8,925 bases of DNA from Lutibacter sp. (GTDB lineage: Bacteria > Bacteroidota > Bacteroidia > Flavobacteriales > Flavobacteriaceae). The position numbers and the translations under genes are program-made. The notes under the pieces were generated by a model. The model ran no database searches. It worked only from the letters and a program-made list of their open reading frames with translations, and had not been told where the DNA came from. The stretch covers positions 1-8,925 of the forward strand of contig SDWL01000063.1 of NCBI GenBank assembly GCA_004195315.1, written 5' to 3'. Positions 1 through 6,747 of this stretch are shown one piece after another; the first letter of the stretch is position 1; the number at the start of each line of letters is the position of its first letter.

Positions 1-19
1 AGATGTGTATAAGAGACAG
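1..19 (+). other. Nextera/Tn5 mosaic-end adapter (artefact)
   Basis: The first 19 bases, AGATGTGTATAAGAGACAG, are exactly the Tn5 transposase mosaic end used in Nextera libraries. The reverse complement closes the window at 8907-8925. This is residual library adapter, so the biological sequence begins at base 20. The gene running off this edge is cut artificially. Confidence 0.97.
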
Positions 20-21
20 GA

Positions 22-723
22 TTTACGTTAGGTGGACCTATTGGAAGTATTTTAGGATTTGCTTTAGGAAGTGTTATTGGTGGATTTTCTAAAGAAGATA
101 TTAACAGGGCTAAAACTTATGGAGAAACTAGCAGAACAAGACAATCTGGAGATTTTGAAATTAGTCTATTGCTTTTATCATCAATAGTAATTAAAGCGGA
201 TGGGAAAGTTGATGAAAGAGAATTATTATACGTTAGAAACCATTTTAAAAAGATGTATGGTGAAGAAAGAGCCAATAATGCATTTAAATTATTTAAAAGT
301 TTTATAAAAAATAATGAAGTTTCTACACGTCAAATTTCTGAACAAATTAGACAGAATTTAACGCATGCATCACGTTTACAATTAATTCATTTTTTATTTG
401 GAATAGCAAAAGTCGATGGAAATGTTAATGAAGCGGAAGTAAATTCAATTAAGATAATTGCTGGTTATTTATATATAAATCAATACGATTTTGAATCTAT
501 AAAAGCAATGTTTTATGATAGTTCTGAAAGCTCATATTTAATTTTAGAAATTAATAAAACAGCTACTAATGATGAAGTGAAAGCTGCTTATCGGAAAATG
601 GCTAAAAAATACCACCCAGATAAATTACAACATTTAGGAGAAGAGCATGTAAAAGGCGCTGAGGAGAAGTTTAAACAGGTTCAAAAAGCGTACGAACAAA
701 TACAAAATGAAAGAGGGTTGTAA
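22..723 (+). CDS. DjlA-type membrane-anchored J-domain protein (5' partial)
   Basis: Co-chaperone that would recruit and stimulate DnaK (Hsp70) from the inner membrane. The frame is open from the adapter junction, so the start codon and probably 10-20 residues are missing; the TTG at 169 is internal and is not the start. Counting from base 22, residues 3-21 are a glycine-rich hydrophobic stretch with G at 4, 8, 12, 16 and 20 (GxxxG repeated), the usual N-terminal anchor of this family. Residues ~47-160 form a helical TerB-like domain with two acidic repeats (KADGKVDE and KVDGNVNEAE). Residues ~169-233 are a J domain with an intact HPD motif (codons 613-621), followed by the KLQHLGEEHV-type extension seen in DjlA. 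The layout anchor-TerB-J matches DjlA of proteobacteria and the common flavobacterial 'TerB family/DnaJ domain' protein. Its DnaK partner and any specific client cannot be seen here. Confidence 0.88.
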   Translation, partial: FTLGGPIGSILGFALGSVIGGFSKEDINRAKTYGETSRTRQSGDFEISLLLLSSIVIKADGKVDERELLYVRNHFKKMYGEERANNAFKLFKSFIKNNEVSTRQISEQIRQNLTHASRLQLIHFLFGIAKVDGNVNEAEVNSIKIIAGYLYINQYDFESIKAMFYDSSESSYLILEINKTATNDEVKAAYRKMAKKYHPDKLQHLGEEHVKGAEEKFKQVQKAYEQIQNERGL

Positions 724-787
724 GGTTTTTATAAATTTCATGTCTAATTTCATGATTAGTACAGAAAACAAAAATTAAAATGAATAA

Positions 788-806
788 GGGTTAAAGAACT
801 TAACCC
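788..806 (+). repeat. Small hairpin downstream of the J-domain gene
   Basis: GGGTTAA (788-794) pairs perfectly with TTAACCC (800-806) around a 5-base loop. No T-tract follows directly, so it may only protect the 3' end of the transcript or be the first of two stem-loops ahead of the stronger terminator hairpin. Confidence 0.35.
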
Positions 807-812
807 CATTAG

Positions 813-853
813 TAAGAATGGCGTCTCAAAAATATATTTGAGGCGCTTTCTTA
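813..853. terminator. Bidirectional terminator hairpin
   Basis: GCGTCTCAAA (821-830) pairs with TTTGAGGCGC (837-846) with one G-U wobble and a 6-base loop. The stem continues after a small internal loop as TAAGAA (813-818) with TTCTTA (848-853). T-rich sequence follows at 851-857. It lies between the plus-strand J-domain gene and the convergent minus-strand pseudogene. The stop codon of the pseudogene (851-853 on the minus strand) sits inside the right arm. Confidence 0.7.
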
Positions 854-1571
854 TTTTAAATATTCATCAATATTTTTTGATCCTTTTAAAATAGTTTTTA
901 CAATCTGTAAGGTTCCATCTTTTTAGGAAATTGTGAGCCACTTTTAATCGACATTCAACTTTTAATAATTCTTTAAAATTTTTAGCATGACTTGTTAGAT
1001 CTTTAACACCAATATGTACTTTCCTGAAATAGGTTGACTAAAAATCGTTCCCATTTTCATAAAACATAATTATAAATCAGCTTGATGTTCGTGAATTAAT
1101 AAAATATTTTTGGTATAACCTTCAACATCTAAAATAATACTTTCATTATAAATTAAATCGTTTAATAATTCTTTTGTTCCCGAGGTAATTTCATCAAAAT
1201 AAGTAGCCAATTGCCTTGCTGCTTTTTTAGGATACTTCAAAGTAATATCATGATTACCCCAAATCATATGCAAACGATTTTTTAAATGAAATTCTATTAA
1301 AAGCAAGAAAATGTTTTTATGAGCTTAAAAAATTTATTTAAAATCATGATTTTTCCACAGTACATTTCCGTCACCTAATTCAACATACGTAAAATCGTTT
1401 TCATAATAATTACGTAAGGCGTGATAATAAATATTTCTATTGTCAGCAAAACCCTTTGCGATAGCTATTATCACCTTTATGAACATCATTAAAAAATGTA
1501 AATTTAGAGTTAGAATTCAACGGAATTCTTTTCGCGTTTTTGTATGAATTTGAAATAATTTATTGAATCAT
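851..1571 (-). pseudogene. Decayed calcineurin-like metallophosphoesterase
   Basis: Reading the minus strand from an ATG at 1571-1569, fragments of one protein of the calcineurin-like metallophosphoesterase fold appear in order but are broken. The fourth codon (1560-1562) is TAA. The next stretch holds the D-x-H motif in FFNDVHKGD (DVH at 1487-1479). The frame changes near the GGGTTTT run at about 1447-1456. The new frame carries ELGDG (GD at 1375-1370), then in-frame TAA stops at 1336-1334 and 1327-1325, then IWGNHD (GNHD at 1258-1247) and HEHQADL, where family members usually have HGHQAD. A stop follows at 1072-1070. The next recognisable part, GVKDLTSHAKNFKELLKVE, is in another frame around 1010-940. 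The C-terminal DGTLQIVKTILKGSKNIDEY returns to the GNHD frame and stops at 853-851. The late GHTHR and NTG-type motifs are absent, which indicates an internal deletion. About 240 codons remain of a family usually nearer 300. The 78-codon open stretch at 1070-1306 is only one piece of it. The substrate of the ancestor is unknown. Confidence 0.85.
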
Positions 1572-1682
1572 GTTTCTACTCAAAATAATTGCAATAGTAA
1601 ACTTAACATAAAACTGGTTATTTTAAGGTTTTAAGTATAAAATATTTTACAATTTATGAAATGATATTTTCAATAAAATACG

Positions 1683-1690
1683 TAATTTCG
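1683..1690 (+). promoter_or_regulatory. Possible ileS promoter -7 box
   Basis: TAATTTCG resembles the Bacteroidota -7 box TAnnTTTG with one change and lies 26 bases before the ileS ATG. I find no convincing TTG element 17-23 bases upstream, so this is tentative. The rest of 1572-1716 is AT-rich and shows no gene or leader structure that I can recognise. Confidence 0.35.
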
Positions 1691-1716
1691 CGTCCTAATT
1701 GATTTAAAGGCATAAA

Positions 1717-4700
1717 ATGAGTAAAAAATTTAGAGAATATAAGGGATTGAACCTCACTAAGGTAGCGAATGAAACTTTAGCGATTTGGGAAGCAGAGCAT
1801 ATTTTCGAAAAAAGTATCACTACAAGAGATGAAAATAAACCATTCATATTTTTTGAAGGACCTCCTTCTGCAAATGGTTTACCAGGAATTCATCACGTAA
1901 TGGCACGTGCTATTAAAGACATTTTTTGTCGTTATAAAACTTTACAAGGTTTTCAAGTAAAACGTAAAGCAGGTTGGGACACACATGGTTTACCAATTGA
2001 ATTAGGTGTTGAAAAAGAATTAGGAATTACCAAAGAAGATATTGGTAAAAAAATTACTGTTGAAGAATATAATGATGCCTGTAGAACTGCTGTGATGCGT
2101 TATACGGATGTTTGGGAAGAATTAACGCTTAAAATGGGGCATTGGGTTGATATGGAAGATCCTTATGTGACTTATAAGCCAAAATATATGGAAACCGTTT
2201 GGTGGTTGTTGGCTCAATTGTACAAAAAAGGCTTGATTTATAAAGGATATACTATTCAACCATATTCACCAAAAGCAGGAACAGGATTAAGTTCACACGA
2301 ATTAAATCAACCAGGAACGTATCAAGATGTAACTGATACAACTGCTGTTGCTCAATTTAAAGCGTTAAAAAATACATTACCAGATTTTCTTAAAGAAATA
2401 GATGGTGATATTCACTTTTTAGCTTGGACAACAACACCTTGGACGCTTCCTTCAAATACAGCATTAACTGTTGGAAAGAAGATAGATTATGTTGTTGTAC
2501 AATCTTTTAACCAATATACTTTTGAACCAATAAAAGTGATTCTAGCTAAAAATTTAGTAGGAAAACAATTCTCTAAAAAGTTTTTTGTAGTTGAAAACAA
2601 AGCTGAACTTTCAGAATATAAAGCCAACGATAAAAAAATTCCATTTATTGTTGTTCAAGAATTTAAGGGTGCAGATATATTAGAATCTCGTTACGAACAA
2701 TTATTACCTTACGCACTTCCATACGAAAATCCAGAAAATGCTTTTAGAGTTATTGCTGGTGATTTTGTAACCACTGAAGATGGTACAGGAATTGTACATA
2801 CTGCTCCAACTTTTGGTGCAGATGATGCCATGGTTGCAAAACAAGCAAACCCTGAAGTACCACCAATGTTGGTGTTAGATGATAATGGAAATCCAGTTCC
2901 GTTGGTAAATTTACAAGGAAAGTTTACCAAGCATATGGGAGAATATGCAGGTAAATATGTAAAAAATGAATATTATGCAGATGGTGAAGCTCCTGTGCGT
3001 TCACTCGATGTAGAAATTTCAATACAATTAAAAGAAGAAAATAAAGCTTTTCACGTAGAAAAGTATCGCCATAGTTACCCACATTGTTGGAGAACAGATA
3101 AACCAATTTTATACTATCCATTAGATTCTTGGTTTGTTAAAGTTACAGACAAACGTGATAGAATGTTTGATTTGAATAACACTATTAACTGGAAACCAAA
3201 ATCAACTGGAGAAGGGCGTTTTGGGAACTGGTTAAAAAATGCCAACGATTGGAATTTGTCTCGTTCACGTTATTGGGGAATTCCATTGCCAATTTGGAGA
3301 TCGGAAGATGGAACTGAAGAAATCATCATTGGTTCTGTTGAAGAATTAAAATCAGAAATGGCAAAAGCTGTTGAAACAGGATTCATGAAAGCTGATATTT
3401 TTGCAGATTTTGAAGTTGGAAATATGAGCGAAGAGAACTATGATAAAATCGACTTACACAAAAATATAGTTGATGAAGTTATTTTGGTTTCTGCGTCAGG
3501 ACAACCAATGAAACGTGAATCAGATTTAATTGATGTTTGGTTTGATTCTGGCTCAATGCCGTATGCACAATGGCATTATCCGTTTGAGAATAAAGAATTA
3601 ATTGACGATAAAAAATTCTTTCCAGCTGATTTTATTGCTGAAGGAGTTGACCAAACCAGAGGTTGGTTTTATACATTACACGCAATTGGAACCATGGTCT
3701 TTGATTCAGTTGCTTATAAAAATGTAGTGTCTAACGGATTGGTATTAGACAAAGAAGGTAAAAAAATGTCGAAACGTTTAGGAAACGCTTTTGATCCGTT
3801 TGAAACAATGGAGAAGTATGGTGCAGATGCTACACGTTGGTACATGATTTCAAATGCAAATCCGTGGGATAACTTAAAATTCGATATAGAAGGAATTGAT
3901 GAGGTTCGTAGAAAATTCTTCGGAACACTATATAACACTTATTCATTCTTTTCATTATATGCAAATTTAGATAATTTCACCTATGCTGAAGATGAAATTG
4001 CTATAGAGGAAAGACCAGAGATTGATCGTTGGGTTTTATCAGAATTAAATACATTGGTTAAAAATGTAGAGAAATTTTATGAAGAGTATGAACCAACTAA
4101 GGCAGCAAGAGCCATTCAAGATTTTGTGTCAGAATATGTAAGTAACTGGTTTGTTCGTTTAAGTAGAAGACGTTTTTGGAAAGGAGAATATGGACAAGAT
4201 AAAATTTCAGCATACCAAACATTGTATACTTGTATGGTAACAGTTGCAAAATTAGCATCTCCTATTGCACCATTTTTCATGGACAATCTTTACAAAGATT
4301 TAACAAATGTCTCTGGAAATGAAAATTTTGAATCCATACATTTGGCAACATTTCCAACATGTGATGAAAGTTTGATTGATAGTAAGTTAGAGCATAAAAT
4401 GCAACAGGCTCAAAAAATATCATCAATGGTTTTATCATTACGTAAAAAAGAAATGATAAAAGTTCGTCAACCATTACAGAGAATTATGATTCCTGTTTTG
4501 AATAATGAAGAAAGAGAAGAGATTTTAGCTGTTGAAAACTTAATAAAATCGGAAGTAAATGTAAAGAAAATTGAATTGATTGACGACGCTTCTGGTATTT
4601 TAGTAAAGACAATAAAGCCTAATTTTAAAGTACTTGGGCCTAAGTTTGGGAAAAATATGAGGCTTGTTGGAGAGGCAATTAAAAAATTATCTCAAAATGA

Positions 4701-5124
4701 CATTGCGATTGTTGAAAAAGAAGGGGGAATTTCTATAGAAGTAAATGAAAATGTTGTATTTTTAGAACTTAATGAAGTAGAAATTACATCGCAGGATATT
4801 GAAGGTTGGTTAGTGGCAAACCAAGGAAATTTAACAGTAGCTTTAGATGTAACAATTACCGATGAATTACGTAAAGAAGGAAATGCAAGAGAGTTAGTGA
4901 ACAGAGTTCAAAACTTACGCAAAGAATCTGGTTTTGATGTTACTGACAAAATAAAATTGATTATTCAAAAAAATGATATATTAGAGCAGTCGGTTGTTGC
5001 AAATGAACAATATATTAAATCTGAAACGTTAACAAATGAACTAGTGTTTGAAGATATAGTAGAAAAAGGCACAGAAATTGTCTTTGACGATGTGAACACT
5101 AAAATATTAATAAAAAAAATGTGA
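1717..5124 (+). CDS. ileS: Isoleucyl-tRNA synthetase (long, eukaryote-like class)
   Basis: Cytosolic class I synthetase (EC 6.1.1.5) that charges tRNA-Ile with isoleucine and clears misactivated valine. It is 1135 residues long, the usual size in Bacteroidota and longer than the ~940-residue bacterial type. The first signature motif lies at residues 57-60 and reads G-I-H-H (context ANGLPGIHHVMARAIKD) instead of H-I-G-H. KMSKR is at 683-687. The CP1 editing domain shows the threonine-rich TTTPWTLPSNTA (from residue 238) and GTGIVHTAPTFGADD (356-370), which keeps the aspartate expected of an active editing site. GWDTHGLPIE and the VDQTRGWFYTLH region are intact. The C-terminal part has an anticodon-binding domain and a long extension, and no E. 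coli-like C-terminal zinc-binding cysteine cluster is evident. The ATG at 1717 fits the known N-terminus. The next gene starts 4 bases after the TGA, so the two are almost certainly co-transcribed. Confidence 0.97.
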   Translation: MSKKFREYKGLNLTKVANETLAIWEAEHIFEKSITTRDENKPFIFFEGPPSANGLPGIHHVMARAIKDIFCRYKTLQGFQVKRKAGWDTHGLPIELGVEKELGITKEDIGKKITVEEYNDACRTAVMRYTDVWEELTLKMGHWVDMEDPYVTYKPKYMETVWWLLAQLYKKGLIYKGYTIQPYSPKAGTGLSSHELNQPGTYQDVTDTTAVAQFKALKNTLPDFLKEIDGDIHFLAWTTTPWTLPSNTALTVGKKIDYVVVQSFNQYTFEPIKVILAKNLVGKQFSKKFFVVENKAELSEYKANDKKIPFIVVQEFKGADILESRYEQLLPYALPYENPENAFRVIAGDFVTTEDGTGIVHTAPTFGADDAMVAKQANPEVPPMLVLDDNGNPVPLVNLQGKFTKHMGEYAGKYVKNEYYADGEAPVRSLDVEISIQLKEENKAFHVEKYRHSYPHCWRTDKPILYYPLDSWFVKVTDKRDRMFDLNNTINWKPKSTGEGRFGNWLKNANDWNLSRSRYWGIPLPIWRSEDGTEEIIIGSVEELKSEMAKAVETGFMKADIFADFEVGNMSEENYDKIDLHKNIVDEVILVSASGQPMKRESDLIDVWFDSGSMPYAQWHYPFENKELIDDKKFFPADFIAEGVDQTRGWFYTLHAIGTMVFDSVAYKNVVSNGLVLDKEGKKMSKRLGNAFDPFETMEKYGADATRWYMISNANPWDNLKFDIEGIDEVRRKFFGTLYNTYSFFSLYANLDNFTYAEDEIAIEERPEIDRWVLSELNTLVKNVEKFYEEYEPTKAARAIQDFVSEYVSNWFVRLSRRRFWKGEYGQDKISAYQTLYTCMVTVAKLASPIAPFFMDNLYKDLTNVSGNENFESIHLATFPTCDESLIDSKLEHKMQQAQKISSMVLSLRKKEMIKVRQPLQRIMIPVLNNEEREEILAVENLIKSEVNVKKIELIDDASGILVKTIKPNFKVLGPKFGKNMRLVGEAIKKLSQNDIAIVEKEGGISIEVNENVVFLELNEVEITSQDIEGWLVANQGNLTVALDVTITDELRKEGNARELVNRVQNLRKESGFDVTDKIKLIIQKNDILEQSVVANEQYIKSETLTNELVFEDIVEKGTEIVFDDVNTKILIKKM

Positions 5125-5128
5125 GCTC

Positions 5129-5506
5129 ATGAATGAAAATAATAAATACTCAGACAAAGACTTAGCTGAATTTAAAGAGCTAATTATCAACAAAATTAAG
5201 TATGCTGAAGAAGACTTGGCATTAATTAAAAGTGCTTTTAAAAACGACAGTAATAACGGTACAGATGATACTTCACCAACATTTAAAGCTTTTGAAGAAG
5301 GTTCTGAAACCATGTCAAAAGAAGCAAATGTTCAATTAGCAATACGTCAAGAAAAATTCATTAGAGATTTAAAAAATGCTCTAATACGTATTGAAAATAA
5401 AACATACGGCATTTGTCGTGTAACTGGAAAATTAATTCAAAAGGAACGTTTAAAATTAGTTCCACACGCAACATTAAGTATTGAAGCTAAACGAATGCAG
5501 CAATAA
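5129..5506 (+). CDS. TraR/DksA-family regulator with degenerate zinc finger
   Basis: Small protein of the DksA/TraR superfamily, whose members bind RNA polymerase through its secondary channel and adjust initiation, often with ppGpp. Its 125 residues are predicted to form two long helices (about 8-38 and 62-90) around a loop containing DDTSPTFKAFEEG, then a C-terminal domain with YGICRVTGKLI (93-103) and RLKLVPHATLSIEA (107-120). The canonical C-x2-C/C-x2-C zinc site is reduced to one cysteine, C96, with T99, S117 and A120 at the other three positions, so a zinc finger is unlikely. This degeneracy is usual in flavobacterial homologues and resembles the zinc-independent DksA2 of Pseudomonas. 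The loop does not show the DxxDxA of E. coli DksA, so direct functional equivalence is unproven. It sits in an ileS-traR-lspA arrangement and is followed by a strong terminator. Confidence 0.88.
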   Translation: MNENNKYSDKDLAEFKELIINKIKYAEEDLALIKSAFKNDSNNGTDDTSPTFKAFEEGSETMSKEANVQLAIRQEKFIRDLKNALIRIENKTYGICRVTGKLIQKERLKLVPHATLSIEAKRMQQ

Positions 5507-5529
5507 TTGATTAATACTTCAAAATTATA

Positions 5530-5563
5530 GAAGCTTCCTTTTTTTTGGGAGCTTCATTTTTTT
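5530..5563 (+). terminator. Rho-independent terminator after the TraR/DksA-like gene
   Basis: GAAGCTTCC (5530-5538) pairs with GGGAGCTTC (5547-5555), with one G-U wobble, across a loop of eight T, followed by a run of seven T at 5557-5563. It lies 24 bases after the stop codon. It should end or reduce ileS transcripts ahead of lspA, although lspA has no clear promoter of its own in the remaining 28 bases. Confidence 0.85.
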
Positions 5564-5591
5564 AACATAAACAAGATTAAAGTCCAATAAA

Positions 5592-6188
5592 TTGAAAAAA
5601 GCTATCTCCATTATAATTTTAGTGCTATTAATAGATCAAATTAGTAAATTTTACATCAAAACTAATTTTTTCTACGGGGAAGATGTTGTTGTTTTTGATT
5701 GGTTTCGAATCCATTTTATAGAAAATAATGGAATGGCTTGGGGCTTTGAATTTGGTGGGAAATCAGGGAAATTATTTTTAACAATTTTCAGACTATTTGC
5801 CATAACAGGTATTGGCTATTGGTTGTATATTTCAGTTAAAAATAATGCACATAAAATTTTGGTTGTTGCAATTTCACTCATTTTTGCAGGAGCAATGGGA
5901 AATATAATAGATTCTGTTTTTTATGGTTTAATATTTGATACTCCAGGAGGTTATAATACAGCAACTGTATTTTCAGATGAACCTTATGGGTCTTTATTTT
6001 TCGGAAAAGTGGTAGATATGCTCTATTTCCCAATTTGGAATGGAGATTTACCTAGCTGGATTCCTTATTTTGGTGGGAAACCCTTTACTTTTTTTAATGC
6101 TATTTTTAATGTAGCTGATACTGCTATTTCTACAGGTGTTGGTTTGTTAATCCTTTTCAATAAAAAAGCATTTCCAAAAGAGGCATAA
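5592..6188 (+). CDS. lspA: Lipoprotein signal peptidase (signal peptidase II)
   Basis: Integral inner-membrane aspartyl protease (EC 3.4.23.36) that cuts the signal peptide of diacylglyceryl-prolipoproteins before the lipid-bearing cysteine. Four membrane segments are visible at about residues 3-21, 61-81, 87-107 and 170-190. Conserved features are LIDQISK (D15), ENNGMAWG (N45-N46), GAMGNIIDS (catalytic D107) and FNVADTAIS (catalytic D176). The start is TTG at 5592: the frame upstream runs only seven codons to a TAA at 5568-5570 without ATG or GTG, and the first internal ATG (M48) would remove the first membrane segment. The protein has 198 residues against ~165 in E. coli. The excess is a loop of about 50 residues between the two catalytic aspartates (YNTATVFSDEPYGSLFFGK...WIPYFGG), which is usual for Bacteroidota. 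It stands just after a terminator, so it may rely on read-through. Confidence 0.95.
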   Translation: MKKAISIIILVLLIDQISKFYIKTNFFYGEDVVVFDWFRIHFIENNGMAWGFEFGGKSGKLFLTIFRLFAITGIGYWLYISVKNNAHKILVVAISLIFAGAMGNIIDSVFYGLIFDTPGGYNTATVFSDEPYGSLFFGKVVDMLYFPIWNGDLPSWIPYFGGKPFTFFNAIFNVADTAISTGVGLLILFNKKAFPKEA

Positions 6189-6212
6189 TTTTTTCGATTT
6201 TTTTTGAAAAAA
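6189..6212 (+). terminator. Weak AT-rich hairpin after lspA
   Basis: TTTTTTC (6189-6195) pairs with GAAAAAA (6206-6212) directly after the lspA stop codon. The stem has a single G-C pair and no following T-tract, so its terminator strength would be low. It may be only composition. Confidence 0.25.
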
Positions 6213-6214
6213 AC

Positions 6215-6246
6215 TTGAGTTTATCTAAACATCAATCGTACATTTG
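6215..6246 (+). promoter_or_regulatory. arsR promoter (Bacteroidota -33/-7)
   Basis: TTG at 6215-6217 is followed after 21 bases by TACATTTG (6239-6246), a perfect match to the Bacteroidota TAnnTTTG -7 box. Transcription would start near 6252, giving a leader of under 20 bases before the arsR ATG at 6269. The -7 box lies between the arms of the ArsR-like dyad, so repressor binding would block sigma directly. Confidence 0.75.
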
Positions 6247-6251
6247 CGATT
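6234..6251. promoter_or_regulatory. Probable ArsR operator O1
   Basis: AATCG (6234-6238) and CGATT (6247-6251) form a perfect 5-base dyad whose 8-base centre is exactly the -7 box. A dyad over the promoter immediately ahead of an arsR gene is the expected autoregulatory operator. The core TCG-N4-TTTGCGAT is found again at 6621-6635 before the second gene of the locus. Confidence 0.65.
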
Positions 6252-6268
6252 AACTTATTGGTAAATAA

Positions 6269-6580
6269 ATGAAAAGAACAATTCAAGACATTAATTATGT
6301 AGAAGGAACCGAAGACTTGGCAAGATTTGCAAAGGCTTTGGGACATCCTACACGTATTAAAATACTAAATTATTTAGAAAATCAAAGCTGTTGTTATACG
6401 GGTGATTTATTAGAAATGTTACCATTAGCCCAATCAACAATCTCTCAACATTTAAAGGAATTGAAAAACGCAGGATTAATTCAAGGTGAAGTAACTCCTC
6501 CAAAAATTAAATATTGTATTCATCAAGAAAATTGGGAGAAAGCAAAAAAGTTATTCAATACTTTTTTTGAGAAACATTAA
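6269..6580 (+). CDS. arsR: ArsR/SmtB-family arsenite-responsive repressor
   Basis: Dimeric winged-helix repressor that leaves its operator when trivalent arsenic or antimony binds its thiols. Its 103 residues fit the family. Residues ~14-100 carry the fold: FAKALGHPTRIKILNYL (20-36), then a recognition helix in LAQSTISQHLKELKNAGLI (53-71), which is the usual ArsR pattern, and the wing at IQGEVTPPKIKYCI. The adjacent C41-C42 in QSCCYTGDL fall where the E. coli protein has its ELCVCDL arsenite-binding motif. C83 in KYCI is a possible third ligand. There are no other cysteines, so a three-thiol As(III) site is plausible, but this is inference. It heads the arsenic locus with its own promoter and dyad. 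A gap of 167 bases separates it from the next gene, which seems to have its own promoter carrying a related element. Confidence 0.93.
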   Translation: MKRTIQDINYVEGTEDLARFAKALGHPTRIKILNYLENQSCCYTGDLLEMLPLAQSTISQHLKELKNAGLIQGEVTPPKIKYCIHQENWEKAKKLFNTFFEKH

Positions 6581-6591
6581 ATAAAAACATC

Positions 6592-6620
6592 TTGTGATTA
6601 AAAAATAATAATTCAATTTG
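6592..6620 (+). promoter_or_regulatory. Probable promoter of the thioredoxin-acr3 unit
   Basis: TTG (6592-6594) is followed after 18 bases by TCAATTTG (6613-6620), one mismatch from TAnnTTTG. Transcription would begin near 6627, inside the operator-like element, leaving a leader of about 120 bases before the ATG at 6748. That leader (6628-6747) holds a 13-codon open frame (6657-6698), which I do not call a gene. Confidence 0.5.
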
Positions 6621-6635
6621 TCGATTATTTGCGAT
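6621..6635. promoter_or_regulatory. Probable ArsR operator O2
   Basis: TCGATTATTTGCGAT shares TCG-N4-TTTGCGAT with the element over the arsR promoter and keeps a TCG-N8-CGA dyad with the same spacing. Its place directly after a -7-like box, at the expected transcription start, suits repression. The dyad arms are shorter than in O1, so binding may be weaker. Confidence 0.5.
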
Positions 6636-6747
6636 GATAACTATTAAAATAATAAAATGAAAAGAGCATGTTACACTTTTTATCATACAAAGGAATGATT
6701 ATTAGCGAACAGCATGTAACCATAAAAAAAACAATAAATATAAACAC

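Noticed and set aside
1070..1306. A stand-alone 78-codon minus-strand gene
   Set aside because: It starts at an internal TTG and its IWGNHD and HQADL motifs continue into flanking fragments of the same broken metallophosphoesterase, so it is one piece of a pseudogene.
1454..1461. A third copy of TTTGCGAT as another ArsR operator
   Set aside because: It lies inside the metallophosphoesterase pseudogene, lacks the upstream TCG half-site and has no promoter boxes around it.
1572..1716. T-box or other tRNA-responsive leader before ileS
   Set aside because: No T-box sequence, specifier stem or terminator is visible, and Bacteroidota do not normally use T-boxes for ileS.
2709..3938. Minus-strand open frames of 65-74 codons within ileS
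   Set aside because: They lie wholly antisense to a fully conserved ileS, show no recognisable motif and have the look of shadow frames. The same applies to those at 4277-4474, 5107-5313, 7356-7559 and 8242-8424.
6657..6698. 13-codon open frame MKRACYTFYHTKE in the leader of the thioredoxin-acr3 unit, as a leader peptide
   Set aside because: It has an ATG and lies in the predicted leader, but there is no supporting ribosome site, attenuator hairpin or conservation to see; chance is enough to explain it.
6665..6720. Near-repeat AGCATGTTAC / AGCATGTAAC in the same leader, possibly a stem or regulator site
   Set aside because: As a stem it gives only about 5 continuous pairs across a 40-base loop, and as a direct repeat it has a mismatch and no link to a known site.
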